Origin: Paraburkholderia phytofirmans OLGA172
GTDB taxonomy: Bacteria; Pseudomonadota; Gammaproteobacteria; Burkholderiales; Burkholderiaceae
DNA length: 64,000 nucleotides
Direction: 5' to 3'
NCBI RefSeq assembly: GCF_001634365.1
Contig: NZ_CP014579.1
Span: 2,046,001-2,110,000, forward strand
Below, one piece after another: positions 35,748 to 44,362 of the stretch; position 1 is the stretch's first letter, and every line of letters starts with the position of its first letter. Made by a program: the position numbers and the translations under genes. The notes beneath the pieces were generated by a model, which ran no database searches, was not told the DNA's origin, and saw only the letters and a program-made list of their open reading frames with translations.

Positions 35748-36698
35748 ATGCGCTGCAACCGTACCCTGTTCAAATGGCTCCTGATTGCGACTGCCCTCCT
35801 GATGGGCGCGGGCGGCGCGCGGGCAACAGATATCGGCGCAACGCTCGCTGGGACGCGAAGCGAGTTCTGGAAGGCGATGGAAAACGGCATTGCGCAGGCG
35901 GGAACCGACCTGGGGGTAAATGTTCTCGTGCGCAGCCCAATGGATGACGACCCGCAGACCGCCGCAAAAAACGTGCAGTTGAAGATGGTGCGCTCGCTCA
36001 TCGCGTCTGGAGCGAAGGCGATTGTTCTCGCGCCCATTCCTGTTATCGGCTTGAAAACGCCAGTCGAACTGCCGGTGCCGGTGGTTTTTATCGATCGCCC
36101 TAGCAACGATTTCCACGCAATCTCAACGGTCTGTACCGACAACTATGCCGCCGGCCGGGCCGCCGCTCTCACCTTGAAGGGCCACCTCGCACCGGGCGCG
36201 AAAGTCGCTGTGTTGCGCCTCTCGCCGGACGTCGTCTCCACGACGTCGCGCGAGAACGGGTTTATCGATGCAGCGAGACAGATGGGTTTCGAGGTGGTGA
36301 TCGACACCTTTATCGGGCATGGCATCCATGAACCGCAAGTCGCCGCTGAAGACGCCATCAAGGCATATGGGCGCCCCATCGACGCCATCTTCACGCCGAC
36401 GGATTTCACGACCGTCGCCGCCGTGCGCGCTGTCGACGAACTGGCATTAAGCAAACGCCCAAAACTCGTAGGCTTCGATTACAGGCCTATTTTCAGGCAG
36501 TATTTGCACACGGGCGAGTTGTACGCGTTCGTGGTGCAGGATGCTTACCGTATGGGGTATGTGGCCGTGCAAACGCTGGTGCAGTTTCGCGCACACCAGC
36601 AGGTCCTCACCAATCAGACCATTGAAACTATCGTTGTGACAGGCGCGAATATTGACGATCCGACAGTTCTCGCAAAACTAAAGCAATACGAGCAGTAG
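35748..36698 (+). CDS. Periplasmic sugar-type binding protein (LacI-like PBP)
   Basis: A 316-residue exported protein. A signal peptide (residues 1-26: basic start, WLLIATALLMGAGG, cleavage after ARA) is followed by a periplasmic-binding-protein type 1 fold: DIGATLAGTRSEFWKAMENG, SGAKAIVLAPIPVIGL, VPVVFIDRPSND, TDNYAAGRAAAL and IDAIFTPTDFTTVAAVRA. GAGG stands seven bases before the ATG. No transporter genes are adjacent; instead it is divergent from the histidine kinase, so it may present a ligand to the kinase sensor domain rather than to a permease. It ends exactly where the AraC gene, on the other strand, ends. Confidence 0.85.
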   Translation: MRCNRTLFKWLLIATALLMGAGGARATDIGATLAGTRSEFWKAMENGIAQAGTDLGVNVLVRSPMDDDPQTAAKNVQLKMVRSLIASGAKAIVLAPIPVIGLKTPVELPVPVVFIDRPSNDFHAISTVCTDNYAAGRAAALTLKGHLAPGAKVAVLRLSPDVVSTTSRENGFIDAARQMGFEVVIDTFIGHGIHEPQVAAEDAIKAYGRPIDAIFTPTDFTTVAAVRAVDELALSKRPKLVGFDYRPIFRQYLHTGELYAFVVQDAYRMGYVAVQTLVQFRAHQQVLTNQTIETIVVTGANIDDPTVLAKLKQYEQ

Positions 36699-37670
36699 TC
36701 AGCCTGCCGGCATGATCGTCAATTTCGACGCACGGTACTCGCGAGGCGACATCCCAAATGCCGCCCTAAACGAGCGACTGAAATGCGCACCATCGGAGAA
36801 TGCCCACGCGTAGGCGATGGTTGTTACTGAACGATGAGCGAGGCGAGGATCGGCGAGATCTTTTGCACAACGCGCCAGTCGCTGTTCAAGGGCATAACGG
36901 GGACAGGAAAATCCTCGCTCACTCAGAAGGTAGCGGAGATAGCGGGTCGAAACGCAAAGCGCACCAGCAACCATATCTAACGAAAGACGCGGGTCATCGA
37001 GGTTGGCTTCGATGAATGCTTTGGCTCGTTGGAATTGCGCTGACCTGTAGATGTTACGTGGAGGAGCCTTTCGAATATTTCTCTCCCACAAAGCCGCGAT
37101 GATCAGGTCTAGCGCAACCGAGCTAAGGTGTGCAGCGGATGTCTCTTCGAGAGAATCCCATACCGCCGATAAGCTGATAATAAAATCCCTCGCCAGCTTG
37201 CTGTGAGGCAAATCCGGTCCAAATCCCACAGCGGTTACGGACTCTAACCCGTCAAGTCTCGACGCAACAAAGTGCCGCGGGAGGAGAACGGAGAGATACG
37301 TGAGGTCTTCGACGACCTTCTCCTCGTAGGGGCGCGCCGGATCGTCGACGTAAAAATATCCCGGCTTAATCAAAGCTTCGCGTTTGTTCTGACGAAACAC
37401 GACTGAACCCGACAAGGGTAAGACTAATTTCATGTAGCCGTCGGATTCCGAACGAACGACTTCGCGCGGCGTTCGGTTGATCATCACCTTTGTCAGCATC
37501 CCCGATGCAAAAGTTACACCGCCGAGCACTGCCTCGTTCCGAGTGTAGCGAAACGCTTTAGGGTCTTCACTGGTAACGCTGACGGGAACGTACAGCGAAT
37601 TCACGATATCGCGAAAGTGTTGAAAACGACTGCGTGCTGGAAGATGATCGAGGCTGATCTGCGCACCCAT
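36699..37670 (-). CDS. AraC-family transcriptional regulator
   Basis: A 323-residue regulator. The N-terminal two thirds are the AraC_binding_2-type ligand/oligomer domain (LPLSGSVVFRQNKREALIKP and surrounding strands). The C-terminal ~100 residues are the double helix-turn-helix: LSLDMVAGALCVSTRYLRYL, then VTTIAYAWAFSDGAHFSRSF and AFGMSPREYRAS. GAGG lies six bases before the ATG at 37670; a second ATG at 37682 is possible. It probably controls the catabolic genes to the right. It converges with the binding-protein gene without any gap. Confidence 0.88.
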   Translation of the reverse strand: MGAQISLDHLPARSRFQHFRDIVNSLYVPVSVTSEDPKAFRYTRNEAVLGGVTFASGMLTKVMINRTPREVVRSESDGYMKLVLPLSGSVVFRQNKREALIKPGYFYVDDPARPYEEKVVEDLTYLSVLLPRHFVASRLDGLESVTAVGFGPDLPHSKLARDFIISLSAVWDSLEETSAAHLSSVALDLIIAALWERNIRKAPPRNIYRSAQFQRAKAFIEANLDDPRLSLDMVAGALCVSTRYLRYLLSERGFSCPRYALEQRLARCAKDLADPRLAHRSVTTIAYAWAFSDGAHFSRSFRAAFGMSPREYRASKLTIMPAG

Positions 37671-38099
37671 CGCAAACCTCATTCAGTAAGTGCTGAAGGA
37701 GGCAGACGCATAATTCCACCTGCAATGCGCTGCCGATTGAAGCCACTTCATAAATTCTAATCCATTAAAGCCTCGGCAGTGATAGCACTTTACGTGGCGC
37801 GGCAAGCGCAACGCCGCCTGCGCGGCAGACGAAGGGCATCGCCTATGCGTGTCATTTTCCGACGACCCCCATGGCTTTCAGGTTTCTTAACCTACCCTAA
37901 AGGACATTTAGTCCGGCCCTCGATATCCTTGAATTACCTCGTTTTAGCATATCGGGACGATCAGCGTTGCGAAACGCTTGCGATCGCGAAAAATGCCCGC
38001 GCGCGGAAGCGGGCCGCCTGAACGTGCGGTTCAGCTGCTGCGTTCTCCTGCGCCCATGAGGCGCCTTCGCGGATAGGCATCACCGAATCGGAAGGCCAT
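37671..38099. other. Gap between AraC regulator and LDH-like gene
   Basis: No gene is supported. It should hold divergent promoters for the regulator and the dehydrogenase; no clear operator repeat is seen. Confidence 0.35.
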
Positions 38100-39032
38100 A
38101 TGAAACTTGGCATTGTTGGCGTAGGCGCGGTAGGGGCAGCTACCGCGATTGCGGTGGTGCTGAGGGCACGAGTGCGTGAACTCGTGCTCGTCGACAAAAA
38201 TCGATCGCGCGCTCGTGCTGTCGCGACCGACATGACGTACGGAGTGCCACTTTCACCCTTTGTCGCAATCAAGGAAGGTAGCTACGAAGACCTTGCTGAT
38301 GCAGGGGTCGTTATCATCACGGCAGGAATCAACGAAAGAGCCGGCGGCGCGGTTGATCGGAACGATCCCGCCGGCCGCCTACGATTGTTAGATGCCAACT
38401 TCGCTGTATACCAGGACGTCATTCCGCAACTGGTGAGAGCGGCACCGCAGGCGGTGATCCTTGTCGTTACCGACCCGCCTGATCCCCTCGTCGATATAGC
38501 CCGGCATTTTGCCGGTCACGATCGCGTGCTCGGCACAAGCACGTATCTCGATAGCCTGCGCTTCCGGGTGCATCTTGCCGAACGCCTCGGTGTTAGCCCT
38601 GCCTGTGTCGAAGCAAATGTCGTCGGTGAGCACGGTACGTCTAGCGTATTCCTGTGGTCGTCCGCCCGTGTTGGCGGAACCTCAGTGGCCGACCTGCTGG
38701 CGCATCGACGGAGCGACGTCAACCTGATACGCCAGGAAGTTGAGCGTGACGTTCGCTACGCCAATATTGCCATTATCGAAGGCCTTGGCGCCAGCCAGTA
38801 TGGCATCGGCATGGTGGCGGCGAGAGTCGCCGAAACGGTGCTGCGAAACGAGTACGCTGTGTTTCCAGTGAGTTCCTGGCAACCGCGCTACGGGGTCGCC
38901 CTGTCATTGCCAAGCGTGGTCGGCGCGCAAGGCGTCGTGGACGTGTTATCGCCAGAAATGTCGGGAGACGAGACGCAAGCATTGGAGCAAAGCGCCGAAA
39001 CGCTGCGCGCCGCTGTCGGCAAGTATTTGTAG
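38100..39032 (+). CDS. L-lactate/malate dehydrogenase family protein
   Basis: A 310-residue NAD-dependent 2-hydroxyacid dehydrogenase of the LDH/MDH family. The dinucleotide fold has GVGAVGAATAI (7-17) and ELVLVDKN. The substrate-binding Arg region is TSTYLDSLRFRVHL. The catalytic His lies in VVGEHGTSSVF. The usual NPVD segment is replaced by TDPPDPLVDI, and the loop near residue 85 (AGINERAGGAVDRND) differs from classical LDH, so the substrate may be another 2-oxo or 2-hydroxy acid. It is the only rightward gene between the AraC regulator and the leftward redox block. Confidence 0.85.
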   Translation: MKLGIVGVGAVGAATAIAVVLRARVRELVLVDKNRSRARAVATDMTYGVPLSPFVAIKEGSYEDLADAGVVIITAGINERAGGAVDRNDPAGRLRLLDANFAVYQDVIPQLVRAAPQAVILVVTDPPDPLVDIARHFAGHDRVLGTSTYLDSLRFRVHLAERLGVSPACVEANVVGEHGTSSVFLWSSARVGGTSVADLLAHRRSDVNLIRQEVERDVRYANIAIIEGLGASQYGIGMVAARVAETVLRNEYAVFPVSSWQPRYGVALSLPSVVGAQGVVDVLSPEMSGDETQALEQSAETLRAAVGKYL

Positions 39033-39062
39033 GCGAACCAGGCGCGCGTTGGTGACACTCAT

Positions 39063-39755
39063 TTAAGGCGTTCCCGCGCAGTCCTCGTCATCCGGGGCAC
39101 AAAACCCTTGTCCCGGCGGCGGAACGTCTGACTCCGCGGCTCGCACCAATGACTCCCGGAGTTCGGTCCACGGAACGGCACCGGCAACCGTTATCGCGCC
39201 AATCAGGAGGTTCGGAATGGCATGCACGCCGCTTTCGCGCGCATGCTCTTCGAGCTCGATGATGCGATCTTCTGATGACGGATCCTCCAGGCAGGCACGC
39301 ACCTCATCTGCGGGCAGGTGAACGGACTCGGCGATGCACTGCAACTCCTGCGTGAGCCCAATATTGACGCCTTGTTCGAAGTAAGCCTTGTAGACGGCAC
39401 GTATAAACGGCCGCTCAAGATTGTTTTTTTCGGCAAGCAGGCGCAGTCGGTGAGCAAGTCGCGAGTTTGCGATCGTCTTTATCGAACTCATGTTGAGATG
39501 GATCCCATCGTACCGTGCCTGTGCTTCAATCTGGGCGTCCAGCATTCGGCCATGCGCTTCGCCGTACCTCGACGTCCGATAAGAAGCTCGATCCAGCCCA
39601 CCAGCGGGTAGTTCGGGATTGAGCTCGAAAGGCCGCCAGCCAATTGTCCAATCGAAATCGTCACCGAGTGAATCAATGGCCCTCATTAACCGTTTGAATC
39701 CGATATAGCACCATGGGCACACGAAATCGAAGGTAACTGTTATGTCGATATTCAT
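39063..39755 (-). CDS. DsbA/FrnE-family thioredoxin-like oxidoreductase 1
   Basis: A 230-residue cytoplasmic protein of the FrnE/2-hydroxychromene-2-carboxylate isomerase branch of the DsbA superfamily. It has VTFDFVCPWCYIGFKRL (active-site CPWC at about 13-16), a helical insertion, and the cis-Pro loop SGVHAIPNLLIG near residue 180. There is no signal peptide. A tail with a second Cys pair (GFCAPDDEDCAG) is unusual. It follows the thioredoxin-reductase-like gene by 35 bases and probably shares its transcript. Such proteins act as disulfide reductases/isomerases or as glutathione-dependent isomerases in aromatic degradation. Confidence 0.85.
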   Translation of the reverse strand: MNIDITVTFDFVCPWCYIGFKRLMRAIDSLGDDFDWTIGWRPFELNPELPAGGLDRASYRTSRYGEAHGRMLDAQIEAQARYDGIHLNMSSIKTIANSRLAHRLRLLAEKNNLERPFIRAVYKAYFEQGVNIGLTQELQCIAESVHLPADEVRACLEDPSSEDRIIELEEHARESGVHAIPNLLIGAITVAGAVPWTELRESLVRAAESDVPPPGQGFCAPDDEDCAGTP

Positions 39756-39790
39756 TTGCGCTCCTCACTGCGAATCCGGCCGATAAAGCT

Positions 39791-41047
39791 TCACGTCGCC
39801 GATTCCGCAAGGTAACGGTGAACAAACGTGACCGCCATTGCCCCTTCCCCTACCGCCGACGCGACCCGCTTGACTGAGCCGTGGCGAACGTCACCGGCCG
39901 CGAACGAGCCGGGAACGCTTGTTTCCAGAAAGTACGGGCGCCGCTTGAGCGGCCAGCATTTTTCGAACTGCGGAAAGTCGCTCAGATCGGCGCCTGTCAC
40001 CAGGTACCCATTGCTGTCCCGCACGATAGTGGTATCTTTTGCCCACTCCGTGTTGGGTGCGCCGCCAATACACACGAATAGCCGGTCGGCCGGAACAACC
40101 TGTGTTCCTCCTTCCGTGTTCGTGAGTTGCAGCGCTTCAAGTCGGGTGTCGCCATAGACATCCGAGACGGACGACTCAAACACCACACGGACGTTGCGTG
40201 TGTGGGTAATGCGATCCAGCAGATAATGAGAAAGCGTCGCGGCAAGAGAGGGGCCACGAACGATCAGCGTGACACTTTCTGCCGTGGGCGCGAAATTCAT
40301 CGCTGCCTGTCCGGCCGAATTTCCACCGCCTACGATGAAGACCTTCTTCCCGGAGCACATGGGCGCTTCGCTGGCGCCCGCGCCGTAATGCAGCCCTGCA
40401 TTCAACAGCCGCTGCTCATCGGGAACGCCCAGACTTCGGTACTCTATGCCCGTCGAGCAAATGTTGGCGCGGGCCCTGAGAAGCGTCCCATCCGCCAGAT
40501 TGGCTTCGATTTTTCCGTTCACAAACGTGGCGTGCACGCCTTCGCGCATCATAAGAAGTTCGACACCAAACTTGACTGCCTGCTGCCGCGCGCGTTCCGC
40601 CAATTCTGCGCCGGCGATGCCCTCCGGAAAACCCATATAATTTTCAATGAGCGAACTGGTTCCCGCCTGACCTCCAACCGCCGCCCGTTCGATGACCACA
40701 GCCCGCAGCCCCTCCGACGCAGCATAGACCGCGGCGGATAGTCCTGCCGGTCCTGCGCCGTAAATTGACAGGTCGTACTCCCGATAACGCGGACGTGAGA
40801 CCCAGCCAAGTTTTTCGGCGATCTCGGCTAAAGTCGGAGCGTATAACCTGGAGCCGTCTGGAAACACAACAACGGGCCAGCTAATGTCGTCAAATCCAGA
40901 CACGCCTAGCTCGCGAACACAATCGCTGTCTGATGCGACTTCGAACCACTCATACTCGACGACGCCTCGGGCGAGGAAGTCCCTGATCGCATACGCCTCT
41001 TTGCTGTGCGCCACCCCAAGAACCCTGACCACCTTTGCGCCGTTCAT
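39791..41047 (-). CDS. Thioredoxin-reductase-like FAD oxidoreductase with N-terminal glutaredoxin-like domain
   Basis: 418 residues. Residues 1-85 look like a glutaredoxin/thioredoxin-type domain without CxxC (VVRVLGVAHSKEAYAIRDFL, ISWPVVVFPDGSRLY). From residue 90 there is a TrxR fold: DLSIYGAGPAGLSAAVYAAS (FAD), ERAAVGGQAGTSSLIENYMG, KKVFIVGGGNSAGQAAMNFA (NAD(P)H) and PGSFAAGDVRHGSVKRVASA. The redox-active CATC of thioredoxin reductase is absent; the equivalent position has EAPMCSG with a single Cys. It may therefore reduce a different partner, possibly through the FrnE-like proteins beside it. Confidence 0.85.
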   Translation of the reverse strand: MNGAKVVRVLGVAHSKEAYAIRDFLARGVVEYEWFEVASDSDCVRELGVSGFDDISWPVVVFPDGSRLYAPTLAEIAEKLGWVSRPRYREYDLSIYGAGPAGLSAAVYAASEGLRAVVIERAAVGGQAGTSSLIENYMGFPEGIAGAELAERARQQAVKFGVELLMMREGVHATFVNGKIEANLADGTLLRARANICSTGIEYRSLGVPDEQRLLNAGLHYGAGASEAPMCSGKKVFIVGGGNSAGQAAMNFAPTAESVTLIVRGPSLAATLSHYLLDRITHTRNVRVVFESSVSDVYGDTRLEALQLTNTEGGTQVVPADRLFVCIGGAPNTEWAKDTTIVRDSNGYLVTGADLSDFPQFEKCWPLKRRPYFLETSVPGSFAAGDVRHGSVKRVASAVGEGAMAVTFVHRYLAESAT

Positions 41048-41183
41048 CAGCAGTCTCCCTTACGAACACGCCTCACCAGATGAGATTGCCGCCCGAAGGC
41101 GGCATTTCTGCACTCTCTCGCATGCTGACTCAATACGATTTCGCGGTCGACTTTATTCTTCTGAATTTATGGCGTCGGCCGGC

Positions 41184-41211
41184 ATGCCGCCCCAATTTTT
41201 TGGGGCGGCAT
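41184..41211. terminator. Terminator hairpin between FrnE-like 2 and the TrxR-like gene
   Basis: ATGCCGCCCCAA pairs perfectly with TTGGGGCGGCAT around TTTT. The stem lies between the end of the gene at 41234 and the next start at 41047, so part of the leftward transcript probably ends here. Confidence 0.65.
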
Positions 41212-41233
41212 CCAATGAACACGCCTATTCCGC

Positions 41234-41884
41234 TTACGCGGGCGTGGCGCTGTATTTCAGGGCGTCTTCAAGCGTCGCTCGAAACAAAGCGACAGACTGC
41301 GCGCCGCTGATAATGCTGTCACCAATCTTCACGGACGGCACCGAATTGACGCCGCGCTCAGTCGCCCGGACTTCAAGCGCGCGCACCTCGTCGACACCCC
41401 TGTCCGATGAAAGAAACGATTCGACTTCCGGTCGATCAAAGCCCGCAACTACGGCGAGCTCCGTCAACACTGCAACATCGCCAATATCACTGCCGGCGGA
41501 AAAATACGCATGGAAGATAGACTCCACCAGCGCCGTCACGTCGTGCTTCTGTTGCAGCATCCACACCAATCGATGAGCGGCGAGCGTGTTCGGCGTGCGT
41601 TTTGCCAGCGCGTAGTTGAACGCCAGACCGACTTCGTTCCCGGCCTCCGTGACATGCTCGTCCATCGCCTGCGAGCGCGCCCAGCTGCCGAACTTTGCTG
41701 ATCTGTATTCTTTGCGATCCAGACCTTCTGCGGGCATACCGGGATTCAACTCGTACGGAACGAACACAATTTTCGTTTCGGCGCCGGCATGCGCCTGGCT
41801 AATCGCCGTCTTCAGTTTCTCCTCGCCGATCCAGCACCATGGGCAAATGAAATCGTATGTGACCTCGATATTCAGCTTTTCCAT
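41234..41884 (-). CDS. DsbA/FrnE-family thioredoxin-like oxidoreductase 2
   Basis: A 216-residue paralogue of the protein at 39063-39755: VTYDFICPWCWIGEEKLK (CPWC), PYELNPGMPAEGLDRKEY, and the cis-Pro loop RGVNSVPSVKIGDSIISGAQ. It lacks the Cys-rich tail of the first. The ATG at 41884 has GAGGT five bases upstream; the frame is open to 42007. It lies just downstream of the LLM flavin oxidoreductase gene on the same strand. Confidence 0.87.
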   Translation of the reverse strand: MEKLNIEVTYDFICPWCWIGEEKLKTAISQAHAGAETKIVFVPYELNPGMPAEGLDRKEYRSAKFGSWARSQAMDEHVTEAGNEVGLAFNYALAKRTPNTLAAHRLVWMLQQKHDVTALVESIFHAYFSAGSDIGDVAVLTELAVVAGFDRPEVESFLSSDRGVDEVRALEVRATERGVNSVPSVKIGDSIISGAQSVALFRATLEDALKYSATPA

Positions 41885-42019
41885 CGAACACCTCAAAAAG
41901 GGATATTTGCTTACAGTAGATAGGGGCATCGCCGTAGATCGGAATGGCAACATGAGGCAATGCACCTTTGCGTTGGGGCGCGTGGAAGGTCCGGCGAACT
42001 TACTCAACCCATAGTAGTG

Positions 42020-43015
42020 CTACGTCAGCGAAGGGAACCTGGGCAGCACATATTCAGCCAGTTCGTGCAGTATCTCCGTAAACGGACGCCGCGATGGTTT
42101 CGGGTTGAAGGCGGTGTGGTTGACACCCACCTTTTTCAGGACCTCGAGATAGTGGAGCAAACCATGCCGCCCAACACGCAGGCCTGCCGGGATGGGTGTG
42201 AGCGGAAAATCTGGATCTTCTTCCAGTTCGAGAAAGAGGCCTTCAAAGAAAGGTTTGAAGGTATCCTCGCCACAGGTGCGCCTGACTGCGTCAAACCACG
42301 TCTGCGTGATCATGTCGACCCGTTCGAGACCCACGTTATAAAAAAACCACCCGTCCGAATGGGTTGCTATCCACTCCACGTCCTGCCTGCTGCGTCCAGT
42401 CACGAATGTCGGGATCTTGCGGACGATCGGCTTCGGGATGGTGTCTACCCTGCCTCCCAATTCGCCGAATCGCGGGAAGAGTCCAACTGGAAAGTCCTCT
42501 TCAGTCGAAGCGCGGAACATCGCGAATGCCTCGCGAAAGCGTTCGCCGCGTGACTCAAAGTCATTTCCGGTACCGAAAGCCGGGTACGCGACCGCACGAT
42601 CTCCTGACGCCACGCCGAGCAGCAAACGTCCATTCGACAGACGATCGATCGATGCGGCCTGTTTGGCAAGGAGCAGAGGATGGCGCAGCGTCATCACCGC
42701 ACTACCGGTTCCGAGCGCGATCTGGTTCGTATTCGCGGAAAGAAAGCCGAGGTAGGTGAACGGGTCAAAGACCTGCCCGACGTCCCCGAAGTGGGGATCA
42801 TAGGTCGGCACGTCGCGCGCCCATAGTGCACCGAAACCAAGTTCATCCGCTAGCCGGGTGACAACTGCATGATCCTTCATGGTGGGAGCCGGGCCATCCG
42901 GATAACCTTCGAGCGGCAGTATAAATCCGAGCGTCAGTTGGCCCGGAGCAAACACCCGGGAATAGCCGCTCAGGCCGGCAAAAGGATGATTTTCAAAGCG
43001 TTGTACTGTGACCAC
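42020..43015 (-). CDS. LLM-class flavin-dependent oxidoreductase
   Basis: A 331-residue luciferase-like monooxygenase domain protein. It shows LTLGFILPLEGYPDG, LADELGFGALWARDVPTYDP, QIALGTGSAVMTLRHPLLLA, SIDRLSNGRLLLGVASGDR and the FMN-binding FVTGRSRQDVEWIATHSDGW. These enzymes use reduced flavin to oxidise a substrate. The start is GTG at 43015, because AAGGAG lies six bases upstream and the family begins close to this point. It is followed by FrnE-like 2 and preceded by the Old Yellow Enzyme gene on the same strand. Confidence 0.87.
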   Translation of the reverse strand: MVTVQRFENHPFAGLSGYSRVFAPGQLTLGFILPLEGYPDGPAPTMKDHAVVTRLADELGFGALWARDVPTYDPHFGDVGQVFDPFTYLGFLSANTNQIALGTGSAVMTLRHPLLLAKQAASIDRLSNGRLLLGVASGDRAVAYPAFGTGNDFESRGERFREAFAMFRASTEEDFPVGLFPRFGELGGRVDTIPKPIVRKIPTFVTGRSRQDVEWIATHSDGWFFYNVGLERVDMITQTWFDAVRRTCGEDTFKPFFEGLFLELEEDPDFPLTPIPAGLRVGRHGLLHYLEVLKKVGVNHTAFNPKPSRRPFTEILHELAEYVLPRFPSLT

Positions 43016-43189
43016 GATGCGCTCCTTTAAATAGAGCCCCGCTTTCGCGACTCCCTGCGCAGCTCTCACGCCTGCGCCCTGAGGTGCCGGATCTGGCGAA
43101 GCGGTACAGTCAAACTGCGCCTTTCCCGTGTTTGCCGCGCCGAACTTCTGCTCGGAATGGGTGATGGCCGCAAGGAGGCGTTGCGGGCT

Positions 43190-44323
43190 TCACGGTGCCG
43201 TTGGCATTGCATCGGGACGCGCAAGTTGCGCCCCCGGCCATAACGATCGCTTGCTGCGCTCGTATTGCGGCGGATACTTTATTGAACCCTCCGCGCCCAA
43301 CTTTTCGGCCGCATGCCAAACCCAGCGCGGATTATCTAGAAGCGCACGGGCAAGCGCGACGGTGTCGGACCTTCCATCACTGATAATCGACTCAGCCTGT
43401 TCCGGTTCAACGATCATGCCGACCGCACAGGTGTGAATCCCCGTGCGCGTTTTAACCTCGGCGGCAAACGGGACCTGATAGCCTGGTCCCACGGGAATTC
43501 GGACATTCGCAATTCCGCCCGAACTTACGCACACATAGTCCGCACCGAGCGCCTTCAAGGCGGAGGCAACGACGACCGCTTCCGCCACGCTAATGCCCTC
43601 AGCGATCCAGTCTGATCCGGTAATTCGCAAGCCTAGCGATACAGAGCGGGAAATTGCTTCGCGCACCGCTTTGGCAACCTCGAGGGGAAATCGCATGCGA
43701 TTTTCAAGGGAACCGTCGTAATCGTCTTTGCGTTGGTTGGCGACAGGCGAAAGAAACTGATGTATCAGGTAGCCATGAGCCGCATGAATTTCGACGACGT
43801 CGAAACCGAGGCGCTGCGCGCGGCGCGCAGCCGCCACAAACCCTTCGCGAACGCGCGCCATGGCATCGAGCGTCATTTCCGTTGGGGTATGCCATCCGTC
43901 GCCGGCTCTCAAAGCGGAGCGCCCTTCCGTCTGCCACGGATCCTCCGAACCGGATAGTGCAACTCGTCCTTCCCAAGGACGTTGTGCCGATGCCTTGCGG
44001 CCTGCGTGATTAATCTGAATGCCCCAGCGGGTCTCCTGCGACGCGACCCGGCGGCCCGCAACCATCACGCGTGCCAACGCGGCTTCGTTCGCATCGCTGT
44101 ACAGTCCCAGACATCCGTGCGTAATGCGGGCATGCCGCTCAATGGCGGTGGCCTCGAGGACGATGAGCCCGGCGCCGGAAATGCCGAGTTGCATCAAATG
44201 CATCAGATGCCAGTCGTTCGCGCAACCATCGTCTGCGCTGTACTGGCATATCGGAGACACGACGATCCGGTTGGGCAGTTGCGTCAAGCCGACCGCGGTG
44301 GGGGAAAACAGTGCTGACGACAT
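43190..44323 (-). CDS. NADH:flavin oxidoreductase, Old Yellow Enzyme family (YqjM/NamA-like)
   Basis: A 377-residue FMN-dependent TIM-barrel ene-reductase. It has LPNRIVVSPICQYSADDG (Cys tuning FMN, as in YqjM), GIQINHAGRKAS, the catalytic pair in VEIHAAHGYLIHQFLSP, NQRKDDYDGSLENRMRF, and the phosphate-binding GMIVEPEQAESIISDGRSDT followed by ALARALLDNP. It reduces activated C=C double bonds with NAD(P)H. The gene directly follows the cytochrome c gene (40-base gap), consistent with a leftward operon. Confidence 0.9.
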   Translation of the reverse strand: MSSALFSPTAVGLTQLPNRIVVSPICQYSADDGCANDWHLMHLMQLGISGAGLIVLEATAIERHARITHGCLGLYSDANEAALARVMVAGRRVASQETRWGIQINHAGRKASAQRPWEGRVALSGSEDPWQTEGRSALRAGDGWHTPTEMTLDAMARVREGFVAAARRAQRLGFDVVEIHAAHGYLIHQFLSPVANQRKDDYDGSLENRMRFPLEVAKAVREAISRSVSLGLRITGSDWIAEGISVAEAVVVASALKALGADYVCVSSGGIANVRIPVGPGYQVPFAAEVKTRTGIHTCAVGMIVEPEQAESIISDGRSDTVALARALLDNPRWVWHAAEKLGAEGSIKYPPQYERSKRSLWPGAQLARPDAMPTAP

Positions 44324-44362
44324 ACGTTTCTCCTGATCGAAAAAATAGGCGAAACAGCGGGG

